From assembly GCA_035652075.1 (NCBI GenBank), contig DASREL010000110.1, positions 62,001 to 126,000 on the forward strand: a stretch of 64,000 nt of DNA, given 5' to 3'. Positions 15,861 through 26,700 of this stretch are shown here, in pieces; within the stretch, counting starts at the first letter, position 1, and every line of letters starts with the position of its first letter. This DNA is from Gp6-AA45 sp035652075 (GTDB taxonomy: Bacteria > Acidobacteriota > Vicinamibacteria > Vicinamibacterales > CAVVIG01). The position numbers and the translations under genes are program-made. The notes under the pieces are model-generated. The model was not told where the DNA came from. It searched no databases and saw nothing but the letters and a program-made list of their open reading frames with translations.

Positions 15861-17089
15861 GGCTGTAGATCAATGCGAGATTTGCCATTGTAAGGCGTGT
15901 AGGTGCCGTGTGACGGCACGACTTCGACAGAAAGTTTCTCGCCGTCGACGTACACGACCAGAAAGTGATGCGGGTTGTCTTCGAGTTTCGGACCCGGCCG
16001 TGCGACGTGCTCGACGCGGACGTGATCGGCGGCTGCGAGCGTCTCGTATTCCCGAAGATCGGGCTCGGCTGTGTAGACGTACGTCGGCGCACCGCCGCCG
16101 CCCGAAATGATCTGGTCGAGTCGATGCGCCCTGCCGTCGCGCGTATAGTGCTCGGTCCAGTGATCGAACAGATGATCGTGGCCGGCGAGGAACAGCTTCA
16201 CGTGATGCTTCCGAAACAGCGGCATGTAGAGGCCACGAATGACCAGCGCCTGCGGCGACAATCCGCCGGCCGCGACCGGCGTGCCGTTGGGCAATAGCTG
16301 CGACGAGGAGGCGCCGCTGTACCGGCCGGACGAAAACGCCGGATGGTGCATGAACACGACAATGTTCTTGTAGCGGTTCTTGTCGAGGTGATCGAGTTGG
16401 TCGCTCACCCACGCGAGCTGCGTAACGTCGCCGGGAATGTTCGAATCGAGACCGATGAGAAACGTGTTGCCGAACGCGATGGAGAACGTGGCGTAACCGG
16501 CCAGCCGGCGCGGCGATCCTTCCGGCGGAATCAGTTTCGAGACCGCCGACAGCGTGTTATGCAGCCCAATCGAATGATCCGGATCGCCGGCAGGCATGCC
16601 GGTCACGTCGTGATTGCCGGGCACAAAGAAGAACGGCAGGTTCGCACCTTTCGTGACGCGCTCGACGATCGGTGTGAACACATCGTTCCATCGCTCGCTG
16701 TCAGGACCGCGCCACACCGCATCACCTGACTGCACGACGAACCGGACGCGATCGGGGCCGCCGTTCAGCGTTTTCACTTTTTCCAGCAGCGCGTCAATCA
16801 CTGCACGATGATCGGGCTCTGTTTCCGGCTTCGCGGGGAGCAGCCGTCGCGCGTCCGCGCCTTCAGGTACACGGCAGTCACACCGCGTGTCGCCGTACGC
16901 GATGAACGCGAATCGCGTGATGTTCGCCGACGCCGCTTCGGACGGCAGCGGCGTCGCCGGCGGAGCGATCGGCCGCACGCGCGTAAACGTTGGCAACGGA
17001 CCAGGTATCGGCTGCGCTTGCTGTCCGTACACAATGCAACCGCAGAGCACGCTCAGACCACTCAGCAGAAGAAAACCGGGGCGACGCAT
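15857..17089 (-). CDS. secreted metallophosphoesterase (calcineurin-like)
   Basis: About 410 residues with a lipoprotein- or Sec-type leader (LLLSGLSVLCGC). The calcineurin-like motifs follow in order: a divergent D-x-R start (YGDTRCDC), SGDAVW (GDxx), FVPGNHDVTG (GNHD), MHHPAFSSG and AGHDHLFDHW (GHxH). These bind two metal ions and hydrolyse phosphomono- or diesters, probably in the periplasm. The ATG at 17089 gives a compact signal sequence; in-frame ATG 17107 and GTG 17122 are alternatives. Divergent from the ADOP permease at 17135. The stop codon lies in a REP-like repeat. Confidence 0.88.
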   Translation of the reverse strand: MRRPGFLLLSGLSVLCGCIVYGQQAQPIPGPLPTFTRVRPIAPPATPLPSEAASANITRFAFIAYGDTRCDCRVPEGADARRLLPAKPETEPDHRAVIDALLEKVKTLNGGPDRVRFVVQSGDAVWRGPDSERWNDVFTPIVERVTKGANLPFFFVPGNHDVTGMPAGDPDHSIGLHNTLSAVSKLIPPEGSPRRLAGYATFSIAFGNTFLIGLDSNIPGDVTQLAWVSDQLDHLDKNRYKNIVVFMHHPAFSSGRYSGASSSQLLPNGTPVAAGGLSPQALVIRGLYMPLFRKHHVKLFLAGHDHLFDHWTEHYTRDGRAHRLDQIISGGGGAPTYVYTAEPDLREYETLAAADHVRVEHVARPGPKLEDNPHHFLVVYVDGEKLSVEVVPSHGTYTPYNGKSRIDLQP

Positions 17090-17134
17090 AAACGCGGATG
17101 TTAGCATTCCCGGCTGCTCCACCGTCTTACCACC

Positions 17135-19579
17135 ATGACCCGCTTCCTGCAGGCCGTCCGCGTCCCGACACTCCTGACGCTGTCGCTCGCCATCGCCGCC
17201 ACGACGACGATGTTCAGCGTCGTTGATGCGGCGCTGCTTCGTCCGGTTCCGTTTTCAGAGCCGGATACGATCGCGATGCTCTACGTCACACGGACGACAC
17301 CGCAGGAGGGTACGGTGCGCCTGCGCTGGTCGCGTCCAGTCATCGGCGCGCTGGACGACGCCGTCGCCCACGCGTCGAACTCGGCGTTCGACACGATTGC
17401 GTCGGTCTCCGGCGCCAACGTCACGATCGCCGGCGGCGGCGATGGAGCGGAGCAAGTGGAGGGCGAGCTCGTGTCGCCGTCGTACTTTCGCGCGCTTCGT
17501 GTCGCGCCGTCGCTCGGTCGCGTGTTTCGCGCCGACGAGGACGCCTCGCCGAACAGCGCGATGGTCGCGGCACTGAGTGACGGCGTCTGGCATCAGCGGT
17601 TTCATTCGGATCCGGACATCGTCGGGAAGACCGTTCGGGTCAACGATGTGCCGCTGACGATCGTCGGCGTGCTACCGGCTGGTTTTGCCGGCATCACGGG
17701 CCGCAGCGTGATCTGGATTCCGCGCGTGATGGCGCCGCAGCTCACCTACGCGGACTATCTCGTCACGCCTCAACACTTCATCAGCGTGGTCGCGCGCCTG
17801 CGAAGCGGCGTGTCGATGGAGCGGGCCAATGCCGAGCTCGCGACCTATGCCGTCGGTCTCGCCGACCGCGGCGCGGCGACGGACGCGGCGTGGGGCGCGG
17901 TGGCGGTTCCGATCGGCGACGCGCGCATCGACGGCACCCTCCGTCGATCGGTGCTTCTGCTGCTGGCCGCGGCGCTCTGCGTGCTGGCGATTGCGTGCCT
18001 CAACGTCGCGTGCGTGCTGCTCGCGCGCGGACAGGTCCGTCGGCACGAGTTCGCAGTCCGCCTGGCACTCGGCGCCAGTCGCGGTCGCGTGATTCGCCAA
18101 CTGCTGACCGAGGGGCTGCTGCTGGCGGCGATCGCCGGCGTTTGCGGAACCGTCGTCACCTTCTGGGCGACGGACGTGCTCGCGCGCAGCGCGCCGGGCA
18201 TCGCCCCCTTGATGCGCAACGACTACGCGGCTGTCGGCTCGTTCGCCACGCCATCAGTCGACATGCGCGTGCTGCTGTTTGCGATTGCAACCACGATCGT
18301 CACCACGGTTGGCTTTTCGCTCGCGCCGGCCCTACAGGCATCCCGGCCCGATCTCGTGCCCGACTTGAAAGCCGATGCGCGCAGCGGACAGCGTCATCCA
18401 GCATTGGCGGCACTGGTCGCGACAGAGGTCGCGATGGCGGTCGTGCTGGTGGCCAGCGCGGGGCTGCTGCTCGAGAGCTTCTCGCGGATCAACGGCCGGC
18501 GCGTCGGGTTTTCGAGCGAGCGCGTCATCACGTTCTGGATCCGCCCGCCCAGCTCACGGTATCCGCCACAAGCCGGACCCGCGATCCTCGAACGAATTCT
18601 GGCGCGCATCGAGCGCGTGCCGGGCGTCGACGCCGCCGCCGTGAACCGATGCGTGCCGTTCACCGGCTGCGCTCGCACGGTCGCGTTCTTTCCCGATCGC
18701 GACAACCGCACCCCGCCGATGGTCGGTCGCCACTACACGTCGCCGGATTACTTTCGTGCGCTCGGCATCCCGCTGATTGCCGGTCGCGTGTTGAACGCGG
18801 ACGATCGCGCGGGACGACCGCCGGTCGCGGTCGTCAACGCGAGCGGTGCGCGGCGGTTCTGGCCGGGCGAGAGTCCGATCGGCAAGCGTGTCTGGTTCGG
18901 AACGACAACTGGCCCGTTTTCGGATCCGTCCCACGCAGTCGAAATCGTCGGAGTCGTCGGCGACGTCAAGTACGAAGGCGTCGAACAAAACGACACGAGC
19001 CGCGCCGATTTCTACACGTCCTTCCGGCAGTTTGCGTACCCCGACTCGATGATCGTCATCAAAGCGAGTGCAGGGGCGACGTCGCTGTTGCCGGCATTGC
19101 GCGCCGCCGTGGCGGAGGTCGATGCATCGACGCCGATCTTCGACGTGCAATCAGTCGATGACCGCATCGATCTCGCGACCGCCCGTCCTCGCTTCAACGC
19201 GACGCTCGTCGGCGCGTTCGCGATGCTGGCGCTGATCCTGGCGGCCACCGGCGTTTACGGCGTGCTGTCGTACAGCGTGTCGGTTCGGATGCGCGAGCTC
19301 GGCATCCGTCTCGCGCTCGGGGCCGACGACCGCCGGCTCGTGGCGATGGTCGTCGGTCAGGGTCTCCGGCTGGCGGCGATCGGCGGCGTGTGCGGCGTCG
19401 CGCTGGCGCTGGCTGTCGGCCGGCTGTTGCAATCGGTGCTCGTCGATGTCGCTGCCACCGACACCCGAGTCCTCGCGTCGGCCGCGGGTGTCATGCTGCT
19501 TGCGGCTCTCGGCGCCGGCGTCATCCCGGCCCGTCGCGCGGCGGCCGTCGATCCGCTTACAGTATTGCGTCATGAGTAA
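17135..19579 (+). CDS. ADOP-type ABC permease, short N-terminus
   Basis: This 814-residue duplicated MacB/FtsX permease resembles those at 5801 and 9141 but starts almost at the first TM helix (LLTLSLAIAATTTMFSVVDA) and lacks the helical PadR-associated extension. FtsX units are at about 265-395 and 680-805, with LLARGQVRRHEFAVRLALGA and VYGVLSYSVSVRMRELGIRL signatures. The TAA stop overlaps the start of the M20 gene by 8 bases, so the two are translationally coupled. Substrate unknown. Confidence 0.9.
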   Translation: MTRFLQAVRVPTLLTLSLAIAATTTMFSVVDAALLRPVPFSEPDTIAMLYVTRTTPQEGTVRLRWSRPVIGALDDAVAHASNSAFDTIASVSGANVTIAGGGDGAEQVEGELVSPSYFRALRVAPSLGRVFRADEDASPNSAMVAALSDGVWHQRFHSDPDIVGKTVRVNDVPLTIVGVLPAGFAGITGRSVIWIPRVMAPQLTYADYLVTPQHFISVVARLRSGVSMERANAELATYAVGLADRGAATDAAWGAVAVPIGDARIDGTLRRSVLLLLAAALCVLAIACLNVACVLLARGQVRRHEFAVRLALGASRGRVIRQLLTEGLLLAAIAGVCGTVVTFWATDVLARSAPGIAPLMRNDYAAVGSFATPSVDMRVLLFAIATTIVTTVGFSLAPALQASRPDLVPDLKADARSGQRHPALAALVATEVAMAVVLVASAGLLLESFSRINGRRVGFSSERVITFWIRPPSSRYPPQAGPAILERILARIERVPGVDAAAVNRCVPFTGCARTVAFFPDRDNRTPPMVGRHYTSPDYFRALGIPLIAGRVLNADDRAGRPPVAVVNASGARRFWPGESPIGKRVWFGTTTGPFSDPSHAVEIVGVVGDVKYEGVEQNDTSRADFYTSFRQFAYPDSMIVIKASAGATSLLPALRAAVAEVDASTPIFDVQSVDDRIDLATARPRFNATLVGAFAMLALILAATGVYGVLSYSVSVRMRELGIRLALGADDRRLVAMVVGQGLRLAAIGGVCGVALALAVGRLLQSVLVDVAATDTRVLASAAGVMLLAALGAGVIPARRAAAVDPLTVLRHE

Positions 19580-20828
19580 CGCACCGAATGCGCAGCGGGT
19601 CATCGATGATTTGCGGGAACTCGCCGCGCGAACGTCAACTGCCGACGGCGCCCAACGCCTCGCGTGGGGACCGGTCTGGCGCGAGGCGCGTGAGTGGTTC
19701 CGCGGAAAGATCAGCGCGCTCGGGTTGGCGATCGACACCGATTCAGCGGGCAACAACTGGGTGACGCTGCCCGGTGCCTCGTCGAAAAGCGTCCTGGTCG
19801 CGAGCCATCTCGATTCCGTGCCCAACGGCGGTTGGCTCGACGGCTGCCTCGGCGTCGTCGCCGGCCTCGAAGCCTTGCGGATGTATGCGGGCACCAAGCC
19901 ACCCGTCACGCTACGGCTCGTCGACTGGGCCGACGAAGAGGGTGCGCGATTCGGACGCAGTTTGCTCGGATCGGCCGCGGCCGCCGGGTCACTCAAGGTC
20001 GACGAAGTGCGACACCTCGTCGATCGGCAGGGGACGAAGCTCGTTGACGCGCTGCAGGAGAACGGCGTCGCACTCGACGCGATGCTGAACGCGCACGCGG
20101 AGTTGAAGAAGATCGATGCGCGCGCGTATCTCGAGCTGCACATCGAGCAGGGACCCGTGCTCGAGTCGATGAACAAATCGACCGGCGTCGTCCTCGGCAC
20201 GTTCGGCGTCGAGCGTCACATGCTGCGATTCACCGGCCAGGCCGCTCACTCGGGATCGACGCCGATCCCGATGCGGCGGGATGCGTTTCTCGCGGCGGCG
20301 CAAGCGGCGCTGGCGTTCCGCGAGATTGCGAAGCACCACTCGAAACCGGGCGCCGGCGTCGTCTGCACGGTCGGCGTCGTGAACGTCGAACCGAAAATCG
20401 TGACGGCCGTTCCCGGCGTCTGCGAGATCTCGCTCGATCAACGCGCGCTCGATCCGAACGTCCTCGCGGCGATGTTTCGCGACGCGCACGAGGCCGCGGA
20501 TCGCGCGGCGAAAGACAACAACGTCAGCGTGGAGTGGAAGTTGATCTGGCGGATCGAGCCGCGGCCGTTCGACCCGACGCTCCTGCGGCTGTGCGAGGAA
20601 GCGGTGCGCGAAGAAACCGGGGAAGCGCCGCGCCTGCCGTCGGGGCCGCTGCACGACGCGGCCGAAATGGTGCCGCACATGCCGGTCGTGATGATGTTCG
20701 CGTACTCGTCGAACGGCCTATCGCACTGCAAGGAAGAAGACACGCCGCTGCCGCATCTCGAGAAGACGATTCGCGCGTACTTGCGCCTCGTAAAGAAGAC
20801 CGTGGACCACGTGGCCGCGCAGGTATAA
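19572..20828 (+). CDS. M20 family amidohydrolase (N-carbamoyl-amino-acid hydrolase/allantoate amidohydrolase type)
   Basis: This 418-residue dizinc enzyme has the M20C ligand series: SHLDSVPNGGWLDG (His and bridging Asp near 78 and 89), ADEEGARFG (Glu pair near 123), ELHIEQGP (His near 194) and LPSGPLHDA (C-terminal His). It removes carbamoyl or ureido groups from amino acids or purine-breakdown products. No signal peptide, so cytoplasmic. The ATG at 19572 overlaps the permease stop (ATGAGTAA). A longer frame to 19446 is a shadow. Its own stop codon TAA is the centre of the TATAAT box before the kinase gene. Confidence 0.9.
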   Translation: MSNAPNAQRVIDDLRELAARTSTADGAQRLAWGPVWREAREWFRGKISALGLAIDTDSAGNNWVTLPGASSKSVLVASHLDSVPNGGWLDGCLGVVAGLEALRMYAGTKPPVTLRLVDWADEEGARFGRSLLGSAAAAGSLKVDEVRHLVDRQGTKLVDALQENGVALDAMLNAHAELKKIDARAYLELHIEQGPVLESMNKSTGVVLGTFGVERHMLRFTGQAAHSGSTPIPMRRDAFLAAAQAALAFREIAKHHSKPGAGVVCTVGVVNVEPKIVTAVPGVCEISLDQRALDPNVLAAMFRDAHEAADRAAKDNNVSVEWKLIWRIEPRPFDPTLLRLCEEAVREETGEAPRLPSGPLHDAAEMVPHMPVVMMFAYSSNGLSHCKEEDTPLPHLEKTIRAYLRLVKKTVDHVAAQV

Positions 20829-20829
20829 T
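20824..20829 (+). promoter_or_regulatory. perfect -10 box TATAAT overlapping the previous stop codon
   Basis: TATAAT at 20824-20829 contains the TAA stop (20826-20828) of the M20 gene. The kinase GTG start is at 20841, so transcription should begin within a few bases of it and the mRNA would be leaderless. A weak -35 such as GTGGAC near 20802-20807 has 16-base spacing. Confidence 0.6.
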
Positions 20830-20840
20830 CCGCGCGGCAC

Positions 20841-23513
20841 GTGCCCCTCTCTGCCGGATCACGACTAGGCCCATACGAGATACAGACGCCGCTCGGCGCC
20901 GGCGGCATGGGCGAAGTCTATCGGGCGCGTGATACCCGCCTCGATCGCATCGTCGCCGTCAAGGTCCTGTCCGACGCGTTGAGCGGATCGTCCGACCTCC
21001 GCGAGCGGTTCGATCGCGAAGCGCGCGCTGTCGCCGCGCTGAACCATCCACACATCTGCACCCTCCATGATGTGGGCCACGAAGGCGGCGTCGATTTTCT
21101 GGTGATGGAATACGTCGACGGCGAGACGGTCGCCGATCGACTGAAGACCGGACCGCTGCCCATCGCGGAGGTGCTCCGCTACGGCATGCAGATCGCGGAC
21201 GCGCTCGATCGCGCGCACCGCGCCGGCATCATCCACCGCGATCTCAAACCCGGCAATGTGATGCTGACCAAGTCCGGCGCGAAGCTGCTCGACTTCGGTC
21301 TTGCGAAACACGCGGCACCGCACGCGGCGGCCGGCGTCACGCTGATGCCCACGACGCCGGCGAACCTGACGGCGGCGGGCACAATCCTCGGTACGTTCCA
21401 GTACATGGCGCCGGAGCAGCTCGAAGGCCGTGACGCCGACGCGCGCACTGACATTTTCGCATTCGGCACGCTGCTGTACGAGATGGCGACCGGTCGCAAA
21501 GCGTTTGACGGCAAGACGCAGGCGACGTTGATCGCGTCCATTCTCGACCGCGAGCCGCAGCCCGTGACGACCGTCGTGCCTGCCGCACCGCCGGCACTCG
21601 AACGCGTGATCCGGATCGCGATCGCGAAGGATCCCGACGATCGGTGGCAGACCGCGCGAGACATGCTGCGGGAGCTCAAGGAAGCCGCCGGCGTCACGAC
21701 GTCGGTGATCACGACCACGCCGGCAACGGGCGCGATCACCATGCCGACCGCGCGATCATCGCGGCTGCCGTGGATCCTTGCGGCACTGGCGAGCATTCTC
21801 GCCGTTGCGGCCGTCGTGTTCGCCCTTCGGAAGCCGGAGGAGGCACCCGCCGCGATCTCGCGCTTCGTCCTGTCGCCCCCACCGAAGACACAATTCACGT
21901 CGAACACGATCGTCTCGGCGGCGCCGAACGGACGCTACCTGGCCTTTACCGCCGGCGCCGAAGGGAGTTCGCAACTCTGGCTGCGACCGCTCGAGTCAGC
22001 CGAGGCGGTGCCGGTGGCCGGGACGGCCGGCGGTGGCATCGCGTTCTGGTCGCCGGACAGCCGGTATCTCGGATTCTTCGCCGACGGAAAACTGAAGAAG
22101 TTGCCGATCTCCGGCGGGCCACCAATCGTGATCTGCGATGCGCCCGTCGTCGGCAACAACCGCGGGGGCGCCGCGTGGGGATCCAAAGACGTGATTGTGT
22201 TTCAGCCGGCCAACGAAGGCCCGCTGCATCGAGTCGCCGCCGGCGGCGGCGCCTCGACGCCCGCGACGACGCTCGACAAGAAGGACGGCGAGACGGCGCA
22301 CCGATATCCCACCTTCCTTCCAGACGGCGATCATTTTCTGTTCGTCGCGCTCCCTTCGCGATCCATTGTGCTGGCGTCCTTGAGTTCGCCGGAACGGAAG
22401 ACGCTGTTCAAAGCGGATTCGAAACCCGTGTTCGCGCGTCCGGGGTACGTCCTGTTCCTGCGTCAGAATACGCTGATGGCGCAGCGGTTCGACACGAAGC
22501 GCCTCGACGTCGTCGGCGATCCGATCGCCGTCGGGCAGACCGTTCGATCGAATCCGGGATTCGGGTCGGCGGCATTCGCCGTTTCCGACAACGGGCTACT
22601 CACGTACGGCACAGGACTGGCCAGTAACAGCGGACAGGTGGCATGGGTCGACAAGAACGGTCGCGCAACGCCAGCACTCGAAGGCTCGTTCGATTACCGT
22701 GGCATCGCCCTGTCGCCCGACAGCAAACAAGTCGTCTCGCACCGGCATGAAGAACCCGCCGGCGGCGGCCTGTGGCTGACGGACATCGCGCGCGGCACGA
22801 CATCACGGTTTACGTCGACCAACAGCCACGACGAATTCCCCGTGTGGTCGCCGGACGGAACGCAAATCGCGTTCGCGTCGAACCGCGATGAGAAGCGGTT
22901 CACGCTGTTCGTCAAGCCGGCGAACGGCGGCAGCGACGAGCGGCAGATATTCAAAGGCGGGAGTGACGCGATACCGACGGACTGGTCCGCAGACGGACGG
23001 TCCCTGCTGTTCATGATGAACAATCCGAAGACCGATACCGACGACGTGTGGCTGCTGCCGATGACCGGCGATCGCACGCCGCGGCAGTTGACGAACACGC
23101 CGTTCGAAGAGGCGGCGGCGCGGTTCTCGCCCGACGGCCGGTACTTCACGTACCTGACGAACGAATCGAAACGCTTCGAGCTGTATCTGCAGTCGGTCGC
23201 GCCGGGCGGCGGCAAATGGCAGATTTCGAACACCGGCGGTGCGTATTCGTACTGGCGCCGCGACGGTAAAGAACTGTACTACGTCACCCTTGATGGCATC
23301 GTCAAAGCGGTGTCGATCGATCTGCGCGGTCCGGCGCCCATCATCGGCACCGCGCGCGAGCTGTTCCGATCACGCAGCGTCGTCCGCAACGACGGATCGC
23401 CGCTCGACGTCGACACCGGCGGAGACCGTTTCATCATGGTCGTGCCGGTCGATCAAACCGAGGCGTCCGTGAGCGTCGTGCTGAACTGGACGGCCGCCTT
23501 TTCGACAAAGTGA
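20841..23513 (+). CDS. membrane Ser/Thr protein kinase with extracytoplasmic TolB/WD40-like propeller
   Basis: This 890-residue protein has a Hanks-type kinase at about 10-270: P-loop LGAGGMGEVYRA, catalytic lysine in VAVKVL, HRDLKPGN loop, DFGLAK and YMAPEQLEG. A proline-poor linker leads to one TM helix (about 311-329, LPWILAALASILAVAAVVFAL). The remaining part is a beta-propeller of SPDGRYLAF/SPDSKQV repeats, as in acidobacterial PknD-like sensors. It probably couples an envelope signal to cytoplasmic phosphorylation. GTG start with no Shine-Dalgarno sequence; see the TATAAT box 11 bases upstream. Confidence 0.93.
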   Translation: MPLSAGSRLGPYEIQTPLGAGGMGEVYRARDTRLDRIVAVKVLSDALSGSSDLRERFDREARAVAALNHPHICTLHDVGHEGGVDFLVMEYVDGETVADRLKTGPLPIAEVLRYGMQIADALDRAHRAGIIHRDLKPGNVMLTKSGAKLLDFGLAKHAAPHAAAGVTLMPTTPANLTAAGTILGTFQYMAPEQLEGRDADARTDIFAFGTLLYEMATGRKAFDGKTQATLIASILDREPQPVTTVVPAAPPALERVIRIAIAKDPDDRWQTARDMLRELKEAAGVTTSVITTTPATGAITMPTARSSRLPWILAALASILAVAAVVFALRKPEEAPAAISRFVLSPPPKTQFTSNTIVSAAPNGRYLAFTAGAEGSSQLWLRPLESAEAVPVAGTAGGGIAFWSPDSRYLGFFADGKLKKLPISGGPPIVICDAPVVGNNRGGAAWGSKDVIVFQPANEGPLHRVAAGGGASTPATTLDKKDGETAHRYPTFLPDGDHFLFVALPSRSIVLASLSSPERKTLFKADSKPVFARPGYVLFLRQNTLMAQRFDTKRLDVVGDPIAVGQTVRSNPGFGSAAFAVSDNGLLTYGTGLASNSGQVAWVDKNGRATPALEGSFDYRGIALSPDSKQVVSHRHEEPAGGGLWLTDIARGTTSRFTSTNSHDEFPVWSPDGTQIAFASNRDEKRFTLFVKPANGGSDERQIFKGGSDAIPTDWSADGRSLLFMMNNPKTDTDDVWLLPMTGDRTPRQLTNTPFEEAAARFSPDGRYFTYLTNESKRFELYLQSVAPGGGKWQISNTGGAYSYWRRDGKELYYVTLDGIVKAVSIDLRGPAPIIGTARELFRSRSVVRNDGSPLDVDTGGDRFIMVVPVDQTEASVSVVLNWTAAFSTK

Positions 23514-23529
23514 AGTGAAAGGAACCGTG

Positions 23530-23706
23530 ATGCGAAGTGTCTGCTGGCTGCTCATCGGACTCGCGGCGCTGGCGTTCGCCGTCGGCACGGCGAACGCGTT
23601 CATGCACACCACATTCCTGCTGGAACCCGTCGGCTTCTGGCGCGGCGCCGTCGGGTTCCTGCTGTTCGCTATCGCGATCCGGATGATGGACTCACGAAAT
23701 GGCTAA
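23530..23706 (+). CDS. small two-helix membrane protein
   Basis: This 58-residue protein has helices at about 4-22 (VCWLLIGLAALAFAVGTANA) and 35-50, separated by a short hydrophilic loop. The ATG at 23530 is chosen because AAAGGAA lies seven bases upstream; a GTG at 23515 in frame is less likely. It follows the kinase by 16 bp and may be an accessory to it. No characterised family recognised. It converges on the tricorn-like protease stop 15 bp downstream. Confidence 0.65.
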   Translation: MRSVCWLLIGLAALAFAVGTANAFMHTTFLLEPVGFWRGAVGFLLFAIAIRMMDSRNG

Positions 23707-23721
23707 TGCCAGGTGCCATCT

Positions 23722-26700
23722 TCACTGCGCGGTGCTTTTCCCACGCGTAGCGCCGATCTGCTTGAGCAACTCGGCGACGGCGGTGTCGAGCTGAATATCT
23801 CTTCCTGAATAGCCCTCCCCCACTGGACGCGTGACCGGCACGTCGACCGGACGCGGATGCATTTCCATCGGCGTGCCATCGCTCGCGAAGATCTTGAACG
23901 ACGGCATCCGCAGGTTCGAGCCGTCGATCAACTGCACGCCGCCGGTGTAGATGATCCATCCGGCCGTTGGCTCGCCGACGACTTTGCCTAACTTCAACGT
24001 CCGATACCCTTCGGTGAAGTCCTCGGCGTCCGACAACGAATGCTGATTCGTGACGAGGATCGTCGGCCGCTCGAGCGCGCGTTGGCCGAGGACCGACCGC
24101 GACGACACGGCATCGTATCCACGTCGCATCATGTTGAAGTATCCGCGCCGCGAGAGGACGTCTATCGCGTAGACATTCACGAATCCGCCGTTGTTGTTGC
24201 GCATGTCGATGACGACCCCGTCGCGTGACTGATTCTCGGCGTCGAGATCGATCAGCAACTGGTTGAGCGCCGTTTCGGACATGTCATACATGTGCACGTA
24301 ACCGAGACGCCCGCCGCTCGCCTTCGCGACGTACTCGCGCCGCTGTTCGACCCACTGCCGATACCGCAGTCCTTTCTCGGTCGTCTGGTTCACCGGCTTG
24401 ACGACGACGTCGTGCGTCGAGCCGCCGGCGGTCGACGAGACGGCGATCGAAACGCGGCGATCGATCGTGTGGTCGAGCAGCGCATCCAGATTCGTCCGCG
24501 GGCCGATCGTCTGTCCCCCGACGCGGACGAGGAAATCGCCGATCTTGATCCCTGCGAGCGCCGCGGGCCCGAGCGGGACGACGTTCGTGATCTTCAGGCG
24601 ACCGTCCGACTCGAACGCGGCGCGATCGAAATCGACGACGAGACGGCCGACAGAGGTCTGCGTCGCCGAGGCCGGCGCCGAGATCCCCATGTGCGACGCG
24701 TTCAGCTCGCCGAGCATCATCGAGATGATCCGGCGCATCTCGTCTGGCGTGCGCGAACCGGCGACGCGCGGCTCGTACGCGGCTTTGACCGCGTTCCAGT
24801 CGACGCCGTTCATTTTGTCGTCGAAGAACTGATCGCGCAGGTACGTCCACGCTTCGTGGAAGGCTTCGAGCTTCTCGCGTTGGAAGTCGACGTCGAGCTC
24901 CGCCGTCACAGCGACCGGCTTCGGCTCGCGCCGATCGAGGGTGACGTTGAAGATGCGGCCGCGATCGAGGTAGACGACCTCTTTGCTGTCGGGTGTGAAG
25001 TACGCGCTGCTCTTCGATCCCGCGGTCGAGGTCAACTGGCGCGCGACCGACGGTTCCTTCGACAGTTCGTCCAGCGAGTAGACGTACAGGTTCTGCTGAT
25101 TGGCCGCCGATGCGATCATCAGCAGCGTCTTGCCGTCGGGGCTGATCGTCAACCGATCGACATCGAGGCCCACCGGCAGCGAGCTCGCGCGACGACGAAT
25201 CTCGTCGAAAACGATCTCCACGTGCGCTGGCGATGGCGGTGTGCGGCTGACGGGGGGAGCCGCATCCGCAGCGGGCTCGGGCTTCGGCGCTGTCTTCGGC
25301 TGTTCGTCCTTGAAGAGATCGCGGAACTGATCCTCGCGGAACTTCGGCGTGCGCGGAATCAGATCGACGCGAATCGCCTGTCCTGGTTCGGTCCGTTGGC
25401 CGCTCTGGAAGATCAGGTACGTCGCGTCTGGACTCCATGCGACCGACCCGCCGAAACTGTTGGCCAGAAACGTCACCGGCTTCGCGCTCGACGGTCCGCC
25501 GTCGACGCTCGCGACCGACACATTCGTGAAGGCTCTCGCGCCGACGGTCGTAAATGCGATGGATTTCGAATCGGGCGACCAGGCGAAATCACGCTGGTCG
25601 GTCATCGGCGGCACGTCGAACACGCCGGTGGCGACGAGCTTCTCCTGCTTCGACACAGGATCGATCACCCGCAGCTCGCGCGAATCGCGCTCGAACGCGA
25701 TCCACTTGCCGTCCGGCGAGTAGCGCGGCTGATCGTCGCGACCGCTGCCGGTCGTGAGCGCTGTTTCCTGCTCGCTGGCGAAATCGTAGAGGAACAGGTG
25801 ATTCGTGCCGCCTCGATCGGATCGATACGCGAGTCTTCGACTGTCGGGGGACCACGCGAGTTCCGCCTCGTCACCGGCGCTGTTCGTCAACCGAACCGCA
25901 TCGCCGCCGTCCTTCGCCGAGGCCGAGAACACCTCGCCGTGGACGATGAACGCGACTTTCTTCCCGTCTGGCGCGAGCGCCATCTCTCGAATCTGATCGC
26001 TGAACGCGCGATGCTCGATCGTCGTCGACGCCGGCGCGCCCCGTAACGCGATCGGCACTTCTTTCGGCTGACCGCTGGTCGTGTCGACCGTCCAAATGCC
26101 GAAGTCGCGCTCGAATGCGATCGTCTTGCCGTCTTTCGTGATCGACGGCCATAGCACGCGGCCGTCTTTGAACGTGGTGATTGGTTTGGCCGCGTTGCCC
26201 TGCGCGAGACCGGTACTCCAAATGTTCTGCGCGCCGCTGCGATCCGACATGAAGAACAGCGTCTTGCCGTCGCCGCCCCACAGGGGCCACGCGTCTTTCG
26301 CGCCGCCTGTGGTGACCTGCTGATACACCGGAGACAAGGCGGATCCTTTGGACCCGGCGTTCACGATCCAGATCTCGCTTTCGTCGAGATGGCTGTGTCC
26401 CTTGCGCCACCACTGTGCCGATGCGTTCGCGCGCGCCGAAATCGCGATCGCATCGCCGCTCGGTGCCGGGACGCCGAAGTACTCCGTCGCGTAGCGGTCG
26501 GCGGCCACCGGCATCGGCATCCCGCCATCCACGTTGACGCGGTACACATCGAGCATGCCCGATAGATCGTGGCTGCCGCTCGAGAAGTACACATACTTGC
26601 CATCCGGCGACCACCCGCTCACCTGCTCCATCGCATCGTCGAACGTCAGCCGCGCGAGGTCGCCGGTTGCCAGCGTCAGGACGTAGACGTCACCGTTGCC

